DNA of 64,000 nucleotides from Jatrophihabitans endophyticus (GTDB lineage: Bacteria > Actinomycetota > Actinomycetes > Mycobacteriales > Jatrophihabitantaceae): positions 496,001 to 560,000 of the forward strand of contig NZ_FQVU01000003.1 of the NCBI RefSeq assembly GCF_900129455.1, written 5' to 3'. Numbering within the stretch: position 1 is the stretch's first letter; each line of letters opens with the position of its first letter. The notes below the pieces were generated by a model. That model was not told where the DNA came from and ran no database searches. It saw only the letters and a program-made list of their open reading frames with translations. Of this stretch, positions 47,763 to 56,599 are shown piece after piece. Both the position numbers and the translations under genes were made by a program.

Positions 47763-48655
47763 GGCTGGTCAAGGGGCACGGGACGCAGAACGACTTCCTC
47801 GTGCTGCCCGACCTCGACGGCGAGGTCGAGCTGACCCCGGCCATGGTGCGGGCCCTGTGCGACCGGCGCGCCGGCGTCGGGGCCGACGGCGTGCTGCGGG
47901 TCGTCCGCAGCGAGAACGACCCGGATTCGGCCCGTTACGCGCCCGACGCACCGTTCTTCATGGACTACCGCAACGCCGACGGCAGCGTGGCCGAGATGTG
48001 CGGCAACGGCGTTCGCGTTTTCGTGCGATACCTCCAGCGGGGGTCGCTCGTTGAACAGGAAGCGGCGGTGGCGACTCGCGGCGGGATTCGATGCGCGCGA
48101 GCCGGCACCGACGGACACGTCGCCGTGCAGATGGGCTCGCCCCGGTTCCTGGCCGACCGGCCGATCGCCACCGCCGCTCCTCACACCCCGCTCGTCGGCA
48201 CCGCCCTCGAGATCCCCAATCCGCACGTCGTCGTCGCGCTCGACTCGCTCGACGAGCTGGCCGCGCTGGATCTCACCCGAGCGCCGGTCGTCGAGCCCGC
48301 CCTGCCGCACGGGCAGAACGTGGAGTTCGTCGTGCGCGTCGCGTCGCGCCACCTGCGGCTGCGGGTGCACGAGCGCGGCGTGGGGGAGACCCGCTCGTGC
48401 GGCACCGGCATCTGCGCCGCCGCCGTCGCGGCGGCGACCGCGGACGGCGTGGGCGCCGACGGCGTCCCGTGGCGGGTGGACGTCCCCGGGGGCACCTGCA
48501 CCGTCCGCTGGGACGACGCCGGGGTCGAGCTGACCGGTCCGGCGGTGCTGGTCGGCGACGTCGAGGTGGACGACGCCTGGCTCGCCGCGGCCGCGGGTGC
48601 CGCCGAAATCGGGGGGACGGCCGCGCCCGCGCGTGCCACGATGGAACGACGATGA
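47759..48655 (+). CDS. dapF: diaminopimelate epimerase
   Basis: 298-residue PLP-independent epimerase making meso-diaminopimelate for lysine and peptidoglycan. The two catalytic Cys are visible in EMCGNGVRVFVRY and RSCGTGICAAAV. The start RLVKGHGTQNDFLVLPDLDG and NPHVVVALDSLDEL are typical. GTG at 47759 and the ATGA overlap with hflX mark tight packing. The usual HGTxNDF at the N-terminus is intact. Confidence 0.97.
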   Translation: MRLVKGHGTQNDFLVLPDLDGEVELTPAMVRALCDRRAGVGADGVLRVVRSENDPDSARYAPDAPFFMDYRNADGSVAEMCGNGVRVFVRYLQRGSLVEQEAAVATRGGIRCARAGTDGHVAVQMGSPRFLADRPIATAAPHTPLVGTALEIPNPHVVVALDSLDELAALDLTRAPVVEPALPHGQNVEFVVRVASRHLRLRVHERGVGETRSCGTGICAAAVAAATADGVGADGVPWRVDVPGGTCTVRWDDAGVELTGPAVLVGDVEVDDAWLAAAAGAAEIGGTAAPARATMERR

Positions 48656-50097
48656 CTGGACGACCCGTGGACCCGGACCCGACCTCCGCCGCAGCACCGC
48701 CCGCCGGCCGTGGCGCGTGGGACGAGGGCGACTACCACCTCGACGAGCGTGCCGCGCTGCGCCGGGTGGCCGGCCTGTCGACCGAGCTCGAGGACGTCAC
48801 CGAGGTCGAGTACCGGCAGCTGCGCCTGGAGCGCGTGGTGCTGTGCGGCGTGTGGACCACGGGCACCCTGGTCGAGGCCGAGAACTCGTTGAACGAGCTC
48901 GCCCGGCTGGCCGAGACCGCCGGCTCGGTCGTGCTCGACGGCGTGATCCAGCGCCGCGACAAGCCCGACGCCGCCACCTATCTCGGCTCGGGCAAGGCCA
49001 AGGAGCTGCGCGACATCGTGGTGGCCGAGGGCGCCGACACCGTCATCTGCGACGGCGAGCTCGCACCGGGTCAGTTGCGCCAGTTGGAGGGTGTCGTCAA
49101 GGTCAAGGTCGTCGATCGCACCGCGCTCATCCTCGACATCTTCGCCCAGCACGCCCGCTCCAAGGAGGGCAAGGCGCAGGTCGAGCTCGCCCAGATGCAG
49201 TACATGCTGCCGCGGCTGCGCGGCTGGGGCGAGTCACTCTCGCGGCAGGTCGGCGGTCGGGCGGCGAACGGTGTCGGCATCGGCGGCCGTGGCCCCGGCG
49301 AGACCAAGATCGAGATGGACCGCCGCCGCATCAACTCCCGCATCTCCCGGTTGAACCGCGACATCGCGGAGATGAAGACGGCGCGCGACGTCAAGCGATC
49401 GCAGCGTGCGACCCGCCACGTGCCGAGCGTCGTGCTCGCCGGCTACACGAACGCCGGCAAGTCCTCGCTGCTCAACCGGCTCACCGACGCCGGCGTGCTC
49501 GTCGAGAACGCGCTGTTCGCCACCCTCGACCCCACCGTCCGTCGGGCCGAGACCGGCGACGGCCGCGAGTACACGCTCGCCGACACCGTCGGCTTCGTCC
49601 GGCACCTCCCCACGCAGCTGGTCGAGGCGTTCCGCTCGACGCTCGAGGAGGTCGGCGACGCCGACCTCATCCTGCACGTCGTGGACGCCGCCGACGCCGA
49701 CCCCGAGGCGCAGATCCGCGCGGTCCGCGAGGTCGTCGCCGACATCCCCGGCGCCGCGACGGTGCCCGAGCAGATCGTGTTCAACAAGTCCGATGCCGCG
49801 ACGCCGGAGATGCTGCTGCGGCTGCGCTCGCTGGTGCCCGACGCCGTCTTCGTGTCCGCGCGCACGGGTGCGAACCTCGCCGAGCTGCGCGAGGTGATCG
49901 ACACCCGGCTGCCCCGGCCCGACATCGAGGTCACCGTCCTAGTGCCTTACACGCGCGGCGACCTCGTGGCCCGGCTGCACGAACGCGGCGAGGTCCTGCA
50001 CACCGAGCACACCGCGGGCGGGACGCTGCTGCACGCCCGGGTCGGCGCGGCGCTCGCCGAGGCCCTGCGACCCTTCACCTCCGCCGGCGTTCCCTGA
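48652..50097 (+). CDS. hflX: GTPase HflX
   Basis: 481-residue ribosome-associated GTPase that splits or rescues stalled ribosomes under stress. The N-terminal HflX domain has [20 protein letters not shown] glycine-rich linker ([19 protein letters not shown]) leads to the G domain: G1 [11 protein letters not shown]3 [11 protein letters not shown]4 NKSD, G5 SARTG. An ATP-binding domain plus helical linker precede the G domain as in the family. ATG at 48652 overlaps dapF. The last gene of this unit. Confidence 0.96.
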   Translation: MTGRPVDPDPTSAAAPPAGRGAWDEGDYHLDERAALRRVAGLSTELEDVTEVEYRQLRLERVVLCGVWTTGTLVEAENSLNELARLAETAGSVVLDGVIQRRDKPDAATYLGSGKAKELRDIVVAEGADTVICDGELAPGQLRQLEGVVKVKVVDRTALILDIFAQHARSKEGKAQVELAQMQYMLPRLRGWGESLSRQVGGRAANGVGIGGRGPGETKIEMDRRRINSRISRLNRDIAEMKTARDVKRSQRATRHVPSVVLAGYTNAGKSSLLNRLTDAGVLVENALFATLDPTVRRAETGDGREYTLADTVGFVRHLPTQLVEAFRSTLEEVGDADLILHVVDAADADPEAQIRAVREVVADIPGAATVPEQIVFNKSDAATPEMLLRLRSLVPDAVFVSARTGANLAELREVIDTRLPRPDIEVTVLVPYTRGDLVARLHERGEVLHTEHTAGGTLLHARVGAALAEALRPFTSAGVP

Positions 50098-50148
50098 CGT
50101 CGGCCTGTGCTCCACCCGCCGGTCATCGGCGCGTCGCTCACGACGGCG

Positions 50149-50154
50149 TAACCT
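50149..50154 (+). promoter_or_regulatory. -10 candidate for tatA-mycP
   Basis: TAACCT lies about 60 bases before the tatA ATG, whose leader holds a strong GAGGAGG ribosome-binding site. Confidence 0.4.
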
Positions 50155-50212
50155 GAGGGCGCACGTGACCGTCGGCAGACGTCGGCACCGTCGAGTTCGA
50201 GGAGGCACGTCC

Positions 50213-50557
50213 ATGGGTGGGTTCTCGCCCTGGCACCTGCTGGTGGTCGCGATCGTGGCCGCCGTGCTGTTCTTCGGCTGGAAGCAGCTCCCCGACATGG
50301 CCCGGTCGGTCGGCCGGTCGCTACGGGTGTTCAAGACCGAGATCAAGGGCATGGGCGACGACGACCGGGCTCGCGACTCCGCCCGCGACGCCGAGGCCGA
50401 GCCCCGGCAGCTCGAGCCGCGCCCGACCCAGCGTCCCGCCCCGCAGGCCGAGATCGTCCGCCCGGCCGCCCCGGTGCCGCCCGCCGCCCCGGCGCCGCAG
50501 CCCGAACGCGCCCGGCCGCGCCCCACCCCGAACCCGAACGGCCACACCGGCCGGTGA
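50213..50557 (+). CDS. tatA: Sec-independent translocase protein TatA/E-like
   Basis: 114-residue protein with the TatA plan: a short periplasmic N-terminus and one transmembrane helix ([22 protein letters not shown]) with the FG-x-x-x-LP turn. An amphipathic helix follows ([19 protein letters not shown]), then a Pro/Ala/Arg-rich tail of about 65 residues. TatA oligomers form the translocation path for folded proteins. No tatC is nearby. Its last bases overlap the mycosin start (GTGA), an unusual coupling. ATG chosen for its GGAGG site. Confidence 0.88.
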   Translation: MGGFSPWHLLVVAIVAAVLFFGWKQLPDMARSVGRSLRVFKTEIKGMGDDDRARDSARDAEAEPRQLEPRPTQRPAPQAEIVRPAAPVPPAAPAPQPERARPRPTPNPNGHTGR

Positions 50558-51741
50558 GGCTGCGGGCCACCGCGGCGACCCTCCTGCTCGCCGCCGGCGC
50601 GCTCGGCGTCCCGGGCGCGATCGTCGCCCCGGCCCAGGCGCGCCCGCCCGCCGACTGCAAGGTCTCGCCCGGCGGCACGGTCACCCGGTTCTGGCCCCAG
50701 GACCGGCTCGACTTCACCCGCGTCTGGCCGGTCACCCGCGGCAAGGGCGTCGTCGTCGGGGTCGTCGACAGCGGCCTGAACCAGCGACAGCCGCAGTTGC
50801 GCTCGCTGTCGGTGAAGCGGGGCAAGGGCGTCATCGACAAGGTCGGCTTCGACCCCGACGACACCACCGACTGCTACGGCCACGGCACCGCCGTGACCTC
50901 GCTGCTCGCCGCGCAGCCGTCCGACCGAACCGACTTCGCGGGCATCGCGCCCGACGTCACCGTCGTCCCGATCAAGCAGACGAACACGCAGGGCGACAAG
51001 ACCGGCACCTCGCAGGGCATCGGCCGCGGCATCGACGCGGCGCTCGACGCGGGCGCCACGGTCGTCAACGTCTCGATCGCCACGCCCACCCCGACTCCCG
51101 AGCTACGGGCCGCGGTCGCCCGCGCCGCGAAGCGGGACGTCGTCGTCGTCGCGGCGGCCGGCAACGACGCCCAGGGGGCCAACCTGCCCGCCTACCCGGC
51201 GGCGTACTCGACGTCGTTTCCGAACGTCGTCGCGGTCTCCGCGGTCGACGCCGGCGACACGGTGGGCGAGTTCTCCGAGTCGGGCAGCTACGTGACGATC
51301 GCGGCCCCGGGCGTCAAGGTGCCGGTGCTCGGCCCGCTCACCGGCTTCCTCACCGTCGACGGCACCAGCTTCGCCACGCCCTACGTGGCCGGCACGGCCG
51401 CGCTCGTGCGAGCCGCCCACCCCGGGCTCACCGCCCGCCAGGTGCGCGACCGGCTCACCGCGACCGCGGACGCCCCGCCGGCGACGGTGCCGAGCCGGAC
51501 CTACGGGTACGGCATCGTCAACCCCTACCTCGCGGTGACCTCGGTGCGCGAGGCCGCCGCGCCGGCGGTGTCGTCGGGCGCGGCGCAGTCGTTCCCGGCC
51601 CCCCCGCAGGCGACGGCCCCGGACCACCACCTGCGCGACGTCGCGCTCGCGAGCGCGTTCGCGCTGCTGGGGCTCGCCGTGCTCGCCGTGGTCGGGGCGG
51701 TCGTGCTGCGGCGCCGGCCCGGACGACCCGCCCGCGGCTGA
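50554..51741 (+). CDS. mycP: type VII secretion mycosin (S8 subtilisin-like protease)
   Basis: 395-residue membrane-anchored protease of ESX systems, acting on the outer face and stabilising the channel. A signal peptide ([20 protein letters not shown]) is followed by the catalytic triad: Asp in [11 protein letters not shown], His in [13 protein letters not shown], Ser in [16 protein letters not shown], with oxyanion Asn in VVAAAGNDA. One C-terminal transmembrane helix ([19 protein letters not shown]) is followed by [13 protein letters not shown] at 50554 overlaps the tatA stop. A second mycosin lies at 53337 on the other strand. Confidence 0.93.
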   Translation: MRLRATAATLLLAAGALGVPGAIVAPAQARPPADCKVSPGGTVTRFWPQDRLDFTRVWPVTRGKGVVVGVVDSGLNQRQPQLRSLSVKRGKGVIDKVGFDPDDTTDCYGHGTAVTSLLAAQPSDRTDFAGIAPDVTVVPIKQTNTQGDKTGTSQGIGRGIDAALDAGATVVNVSIATPTPTPELRAAVARAAKRDVVVVAAAGNDAQGANLPAYPAAYSTSFPNVVAVSAVDAGDTVGEFSESGSYVTIAAPGVKVPVLGPLTGFLTVDGTSFATPYVAGTAALVRAAHPGLTARQVRDRLTATADAPPATVPSRTYGYGIVNPYLAVTSVREAAAPAVSSGAAQSFPAPPQATAPDHHLRDVALASAFALLGLAVLAVVGAVVLRRRPGRPARG

Positions 51742-51761
51742 CCGGCCGCCGCACGCCCGGG

Positions 51762-52514
51762 TCAGTCGGCGTCGACGGCGAGCACGCGCCCGGTGACGGT
51801 GTCCCGGTCGAGGCGCCCGATCGCGGCGACGACACGTTCGGTCGCGACGACGGCCGGGAACGAGTTCGGGGCCACGGCGTTCACCCGCACGCCGAACGGG
51901 ACGAACTCGGCGGCCAGGTGCCGGGTCAGCTGGTTGAGCGCCGCCTTGGAGGCCGCGTACACCGCCTGGCCGCCGCCGTACACCCGGGACGCCGACAGGC
52001 TCGAGACGTTGACGACGTTGCGGTTGGCGGCCCGGTTCTCCGGCGCGCGGTGCTGCCAGTGGACGCGGGCGAGCTCCGTCGCGAGCTGCGCCGGCACGGC
52101 GACGTTCATCCGGAAGTAGCGATCGAAGTCGGCAAACGATCCCGCCGTGTCGAGCAGTCCGGCGGGGTGCAGCCGCAGGTGGGCGGCGTTGTTGACGAGC
52201 AGGTCCACCCGCCCGAAGCGCGCCAGGGCGACCTCGACGACGCGCTGCACCTGCCCGTCGGCCTCGAGGTCGGCGTGGACGACGTGCACCGCGGCGGCGT
52301 TCTCGGCGAGCTCGCCACCCGGGTCGAGCGGGTCGACGAGCGACTCGTACTGCGACGGGGTCGCGGGCGTGCGGCGCCGGCAGACGGCGACGACGTCGTG
52401 GTCGGGAGCGAGCGCGCGGCACAGCGCGGAGCCGAGCAGGCCGCCCGCCCCGGTGACCAGGCAGACGCGGCGCGCGGCGGCGTCACCGGCGTCACCGATG
52501 TCACCAGGGGACAA
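51762..52514 (-). CDS. short-chain dehydrogenase/reductase
   Basis: 250-residue SDR with TGAGGLLGSALCRAL (NADP-binding), LLVNNAAHLRLHP, the catalytic Ser in VVNVSSLSASR and Tyr/Lys in AVYAASKAALNQL, so it is a complete classical SDR. There is no ATG or GTG near the first strand; TTG 52514, inside the end of the oxygenase gene and after a G-rich stretch, is the best start. Coupled to the 2OG oxygenase and, through it, to the second mycosin. Substrate unknown. Its place inside an ESX unit is odd. Confidence 0.82.
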   Translation of the reverse strand: MSPGDIGDAGDAAARRVCLVTGAGGLLGSALCRALAPDHDVVAVCRRRTPATPSQYESLVDPLDPGGELAENAAAVHVVHADLEADGQVQRVVEVALARFGRVDLLVNNAAHLRLHPAGLLDTAGSFADFDRYFRMNVAVPAQLATELARVHWQHRAPENRAANRNVVNVSSLSASRVYGGGQAVYAASKAALNQLTRHLAAEFVPFGVRVNAVAPNSFPAVVATERVVAAIGRLDRDTVTGRVLAVDAD

Positions 52515-53340
52515 TGCTCTGCGCCCCCCACCGGCGCTCCACGTCGGCACGGTCGCGGTGCACCCACATGACGACGCAGTTGCGCGGCTTGGCGCGGTTG
52601 CCGACGAAACCGTGCCAGCTGTAGGGCGTGCACTCGAAGGCGACCAGTGAGTTGGGGAGCGGCGGGACCGTCGCCCGGGGCACGCGGTCGCCCGGATGCG
52701 CGTAGAGCGCGGTCTCACCGCCGTCGCCGGCCTCCCACTCGGGGTTGGCGAGGTAGAACAGCGCCGACACCGCGCGCACCGTCTCCCGGGCGCCGACATC
52801 GGGCGGACGGTCACCGTGGTGGTAGCCGACCCGGGCACTCGCCGGCGCGTCGGTCGGCAGCCGCACGTCGTGCCGGCCGGCGGGTGGATCGGCGAACCAG
52901 CCGGGGTTGAGGTCGTTGTGGGGCCAGCCGCTCGCCCCGCCGGGGTCGTGGTGGTGCAGGCTCGCGGTCATGTCGCCGGTCGCCGGGACGCCGAACAGGC
53001 CGGCCAGCAGGTCGTGCCACGGCCGCGACACGAACAGTCCGAGCGGGCCGTCCCGGTAGCGGTCGAGCAGCGCGCCGGCGGCGTCGTAGCCGGCCATGTT
53101 GCGGTGGAACGTCTCGGGATGCTCGGCCTCGATGCGGCGGAACTCGGCGTCCAGGACGGCGTAGCACTGCGGGGTGAAGACGTTGCTCGCCACGACGTGC
53201 GGGAAGGGACGCTCGCGCCGGACCCAGCGCCGATGGGCCAGTGCGTCCGCGAGCTCGGGCAGTGGGGTGGCGGTGGTCGCCCGGCGCGGCGGGGAACCGG
53301 GCTCCGGCCGTGCAGGTGTCGGCGCCGCGGCGCCGGTCAC
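52501..53340 (-). CDS. 2OG-Fe(II) oxygenase (prolyl-4-hydroxylase-like superfamily)
   Basis: 279-residue non-haem iron oxygenase. The iron triad is visible: H-x-D in GWPHNDLNPG and the distal His in YSWHGFVG, with a basic residue (RNCVVMWVHRD) placed to bind 2-oxoglutarate. The double-stranded helix segment AVSALFYLANPEWEAGDGGETALY fits the PF13640-type group, which includes peptidyl-proline hydroxylases and small-molecule enzymes. GTG at 53340 overlaps the mycosin stop (GTGA), so it is translationally coupled to a secreted protease gene. No signal peptide: it should act in the cytosol. The target is unknown. Confidence 0.82.
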   Translation of the reverse strand: MTGAAAPTPARPEPGSPPRRATTATPLPELADALAHRRWVRRERPFPHVVASNVFTPQCYAVLDAEFRRIEAEHPETFHRNMAGYDAAGALLDRYRDGPLGLFVSRPWHDLLAGLFGVPATGDMTASLHHHDPGGASGWPHNDLNPGWFADPPAGRHDVRLPTDAPASARVGYHHGDRPPDVGARETVRAVSALFYLANPEWEAGDGGETALYAHPGDRVPRATVPPLPNSLVAFECTPYSWHGFVGNRAKPRNCVVMWVHRDRADVERRWGAQSIVPW

Positions 53341-54695
53341 GGCCGGTACCCCGGCGGCGGCGGTCCGGGGGGCCACCCGCCGTTCGGTCCGGTCGGTCCG
53401 GTCGGTCCGGTCGGTCCGTGCGGCCGGCGGCGGCGGGCGAGCAGCACCACGAGCACGGCCAGCGCGAGCAGCACCGCCGCCGCGATTCCCGCGACCAGCC
53501 CGATCGGCGTGCCGTCGTCGTCGGCCACCGCAGCGGCGGACGGACCGGTCGCCGCCCCGGTCGACGGGGACGAGGGGCTCGCGTCGGTGCCGCGCGACGA
53601 CGGCCCGCTCGGGGCGGGGGTGGTCGTCGACCCGCTGCCCTTCACCTCGTCGAACACGGGGTTCGGGGCGTCGGCCGGCACGTGCTCGGTGATCGCGAAG
53701 TAGGGCCGCACGATCCCGTAGCCGGTGACGTCGTCGTGCCCCTTGCGGGTGACGTCGTCGGTCGTGGTCGCGAGCGCGCGCGCCACCACCTGCCGCGCGG
53801 TGAGCGAGGGCAGCTTCGACCAGATCAGCGCGAGCGACGCGGACACGAGCGCCGTGGAGTTGCTGGTGCCCTCGGACGTGCCGCGCTTGCCGGCGAGCGT
53901 CTGGTCCACGAACTGCACGCCCGGGCTCGCGACGTCGACGTAGGACTGCCGCTGCGAGCGGACCCAGGCGTGCTTGCTGCCGTCGACGGTGCCGACGGCG
54001 AGCACGCCCGGGCAGGCGGCGGGGTAGAGCGGCGCGTTCGAGGTGTTGCCCTCGTTGCCGGCCGAGGCGACGACGATCCGGTTCTTGCCGAGCGCGTACC
54101 GCACCGCCGCGGCCACCGCGCTCGGGCAGTGACCCGGGATCGCCGTGCCGCTCTGGCCGAGCGAGATGTTGATGATCTGCGCGCCGTGGTCGGCGGCGTA
54201 GCGGATGCCGCGGGGCACGGCGGTGTCGAACGGCACCGCGGTGCCGTTGCCGTCCGCGACGACGGGCACGATGCGGGCGTCGGGCGCGATGCCGGTGAGA
54301 TCGTTGCTGCCGCCACCCTGCCCGGCGATCATCCGGGCCATCGACGTGCCGTGCCCGCGGGGCCGGTCGGTGTCGGTACGGCCGTCGCCGCCGACGAGAT
54401 CGGTGCCGGCCTCGACGACGCCGCGCAGCTCCGGGGTGTCGGCCTGCACGCCGGAGTCCACGACGGCGACGGTGATGCCCTTGCCGGTCGCGCCCAGCTT
54501 CCACGTCGGCGCGATCCGCAGGTTGCCGAACCAGTACTGCGGCCGGTCGCCGCTCAGCGAGGGCACCGGCGGCAGCGCCCGGGCGGTCGCCACCCCCGGC
54601 CCGGCCAGTCCGGTGACCGACACCAGGACGGCCAGCACCGCCGGGACGGCGAGCAGGCGGACCGATCGTGCGGTGCGGGCGGCTGTGCGTGCCAC
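53337..54695 (-). CDS. second mycosin-like S8 protease with (Gly-Pro-Thr)n tail
   Basis: 452-residue membrane-anchored subtilisin. The signal peptide helix is RSVRLLAVPAVLAVLVSVTG. Triad: Asp in TVAVVDSGVQ, His in RGHGTSMARMIAG, Ser in EGTSNSTALVSASLAL (less standard around Ser than the 50554 mycosin), and oxyanion Asn in VASAGNEG. A Ser/Thr/Pro stalk, a transmembrane helix and RRRR lead to a cytoplasmic tail with three GPT units and a Pro-rich end (PPGPPPPGYRP). GTG 54695 follows AAAGG; upstream in-frame residues look non-coding. Downstream oxygenase and SDR genes overlap in series. Confidence 0.88.
   Translation of the reverse strand: MARTAARTARSVRLLAVPAVLAVLVSVTGLAGPGVATARALPPVPSLSGDRPQYWFGNLRIAPTWKLGATGKGITVAVVDSGVQADTPELRGVVEAGTDLVGGDGRTDTDRPRGHGTSMARMIAGQGGGSNDLTGIAPDARIVPVVADGNGTAVPFDTAVPRGIRYAADHGAQIINISLGQSGTAIPGHCPSAVAAAVRYALGKNRIVVASAGNEGNTSNAPLYPAACPGVLAVGTVDGSKHAWVRSQRQSYVDVASPGVQFVDQTLAGKRGTSEGTSNSTALVSASLALIWSKLPSLTARQVVARALATTTDDVTRKGHDDVTGYGIVRPYFAITEHVPADAPNPVFDEVKGSGSTTTPAPSGPSSRGTDASPSSPSTGAATGPSAAAVADDDGTPIGLVAGIAAAVLLALAVLVVLLARRRRPHGPTGPTGPTGPNGGWPPGPPPPGYRP
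53385..53418. repeat. 9-bp tandem repeat encoding Gly-Pro-Thr units
   Basis: Three exact 9-bp copies of CGGTCCGGT and a partial fourth. On the minus strand they encode the GPTGPTGPTGP run in the cytoplasmic tail of the second mycosin. The unit length suggests slippage-driven variation in copy number. Confidence 0.85.
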
Positions 54696-54778
54696 GGATG
54701 CCTTTCGTCGCGGGTCCGAGCGAGCGACGGCGACCCGCCGCCGAGGCAGCGGGTCGCCGTCGCGCACCCGGCGTCGGG

Positions 54779-55972
54779 TCAGCGGATGACGCCGGGAGGG
54801 GCGTCGTCACCGCCCCAGATGTCGTCGTCCTCCTCGAGCCACGTCGAGCGCTCGCGCTCCTCGTCGCCGCCGTTCTGGGAGCCGTGCATCGGCATCATCA
54901 TGCCGCGGCCGCCGCCGGCTCCGGTGCCCGCACCCGCGGCGCCGCCGCCGGCCAGACCGCCACCAGCTCCGGCGCCGCCGCCGGGCACGCCGCCACCGGC
55001 CCCGGCCGCACCGGACGCGCCGCCGGCGAGGTCACCGGCGCCACCGGCGCTGCCGAAACCGCCACCGGGACCCGCCGCGGACAGGCCGCCGCCGGGACCC
55101 GCGCCGAACCCGCTGCCGTCGACACCGGCCAACGAGGAGCCGGTGTCCAGGGTCGGGCCGCCGCCGGGGCCGCCGCCGGGGCCGGCGCCGCCAGGGCCGG
55201 CGGACCCGCCCGGGCTCCACGGGTCGGTCTCGCCCGGTGACCACGGATCGGTCGTACTGCCCGGGCCGGGGCCGTCCGGCGGGGGCGGGCCCGGGGACGT
55301 GGGCGGTTTCTTCGGCGGGTGTTTCGGGCCGAAGTGCGTGCGGTTCGGGATGCCCGCCCCACCGGGGCCGGGCCCGGGGCCGGGGCCGGTCGGGTGGGCG
55401 CCGGGCCCGTGGCCGGGGCTGGGCGTGGTGCCGGGCGGGTCGGTCTTGAAGTCGTCCTGGTGCGTCGTGGTGCTCTGCATGTACGAGGCCTGCACCTCGT
55501 TCGGGACGCAGTTGGCGATGACCTCGTTGTAGCGGCCGAGCAGCTTGACGCGGTGCTCGTTGAGCTGGTTCTCGTCGTGGTTGGTGGGGCCGTTGATCAT
55601 GCCGCGGGTGGGCATGTGCTCCTTGTACCAACTCGCGTACTGGTAGGCCCAGTCGGTGGCGCGGGCCATCTCGATCGCCTGGTTGGCGAGTGCCTGGGCG
55701 GTGGCCTGCGCCGTCTGCAGCTGCTGCTGCGCCTCGGGCGAGCCCTTGCCCTCCCACGCGTCGTGCAGCGGTGTGCCGGCGTCGCCGCGCAGGCTGTTGG
55801 CGAGGTCGCCGAGGTGGCTGGCCAGCCGGGACCACGCGGTGCACGCGTTGTTGATCGAGTCGGGCTGGATCTGGTTGAACTCGGCCTCGGCCGCGTCGAG
55901 GTCGTCGACGCGGTAGCTGCTGGTGTCCTGCTGCTTGTAGATCTGGCGCGAGTCGTTGCTGACGTCAACCAT
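54779..55972 (-). CDS. PPE/EspB-like ESX substrate with Gly/Pro-rich C-terminal half
   Basis: 397-residue protein. The N-terminal half is helical, with a W-x-G turn (HDAWEGKGSPEAQQQLQ) between long helices, as in PPE and EspB-like ESX substrates. The C-terminal half is low complexity: GPGPGPGPGG, GPPPPDGPGPGS, then long Gly/Ala runs. It ends in a conserved-looking acidic tail, STWLEEDDDIWGGDDAPPGVIR, of the kind seen at the end of WXG100-locus proteins in streptomycetes. ATG at 55972; next gene 9 bases upstream. Likely exported by the channel encoded nearby. Confidence 0.78.
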   Translation of the reverse strand: MVDVSNDSRQIYKQQDTSSYRVDDLDAAEAEFNQIQPDSINNACTAWSRLASHLGDLANSLRGDAGTPLHDAWEGKGSPEAQQQLQTAQATAQALANQAIEMARATDWAYQYASWYKEHMPTRGMINGPTNHDENQLNEHRVKLLGRYNEVIANCVPNEVQASYMQSTTTHQDDFKTDPPGTTPSPGHGPGAHPTGPGPGPGPGGAGIPNRTHFGPKHPPKKPPTSPGPPPPDGPGPGSTTDPWSPGETDPWSPGGSAGPGGAGPGGGPGGGPTLDTGSSLAGVDGSGFGAGPGGGLSAAGPGGGFGSAGGAGDLAGGASGAAGAGGGVPGGGAGAGGGLAGGGAAGAGTGAGGGRGMMMPMHGSQNGGDEERERSTWLEEDDDIWGGDDAPPGVIR

Positions 55973-55981
55973 GGCGGAACC

Positions 55982-56455
55982 TCACATCCCCGACGTGTCG
56001 ATCTGGCTGTGCTGCGTGTTCGCCGACTGCGTGTTCGCCTGCTCGCTGCCGGCGAGCGACCCCGTCGCACCGCGGATCGACCCCGAGGCGGACTGCAGGT
56101 TCGTGATCAGCTTCGTCATGTACTCGCCGACGACGTCCGCGACGTCGCTGGTGGACTGCTTGAGGAACTTGGCGGCGAGCCAGGTGTCGGGCCCGTACAT
56201 GGCGTTCGCCGACGTCGTCTTGACGTCGGAGGGCAGGCCGTTGCCCTGTAGCGTCTGCACGATGTGGTCGATCGTGTCGGCGACCTGGTTCATCTTGTCC
56301 GGGTCGGCGCGCAGCTGTGACGTGTTGGCCGAGGTGCCCGGCCAGCTCGGGTCCGGCCGGACGTCGAGCGTGTAGCCGGACATGCCGGACGCGTTGTTGT
56401 CGCTCGTGTCGCCGCCGAGCTCGACGCGGTGCTGGCCGTAGTCGTAGTCGGTCAT
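55982..56455 (-). CDS. ESX-locus accessory protein of unknown function
   Basis: 157-residue acidic protein between the WXG100 pair and the PPE-like gene. The N-terminal 50 residues look disordered. The middle is helical (KMNQVADTIDHIVQTLQG, AAKFLKQSTSDVADVVGEYMTKLITNLQSASG), and the tail is Ser/Gln/Thr-rich. There is no W-x-G motif and no membrane segment. Its size, helicity and position suggest a secreted partner or a chaperone for the neighbouring substrates. ATG at 56455. Not assigned to a family. Confidence 0.7.
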   Translation of the reverse strand: MTDYDYGQHRVELGGDTSDNNASGMSGYTLDVRPDPSWPGTSANTSQLRADPDKMNQVADTIDHIVQTLQGNGLPSDVKTTSANAMYGPDTWLAAKFLKQSTSDVADVVGEYMTKLITNLQSASGSIRGATGSLAGSEQANTQSANTQHSQIDTSGM

Positions 56456-56599
56456 CGTTGCTCCTCCGTCACGGTGCGTGGTGCCGGTGCGGACGACCGG
56501 CGGCGTCGCGACCGCTGCTCGCGCAGCGCGCTGGCGACGCCGCCGGTGCTGCCGTCGCCGGGGTCCCCGGGGGTCGACTCGCGTCCCGGGGACCGGCCG

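Noticed and set aside
53650-53666. SOS-box-like TCGAAC/GTTCGG in the second mycosin gene
   Set aside because: The spacer is 5 bases instead of 4 and the site lies within a coding region.
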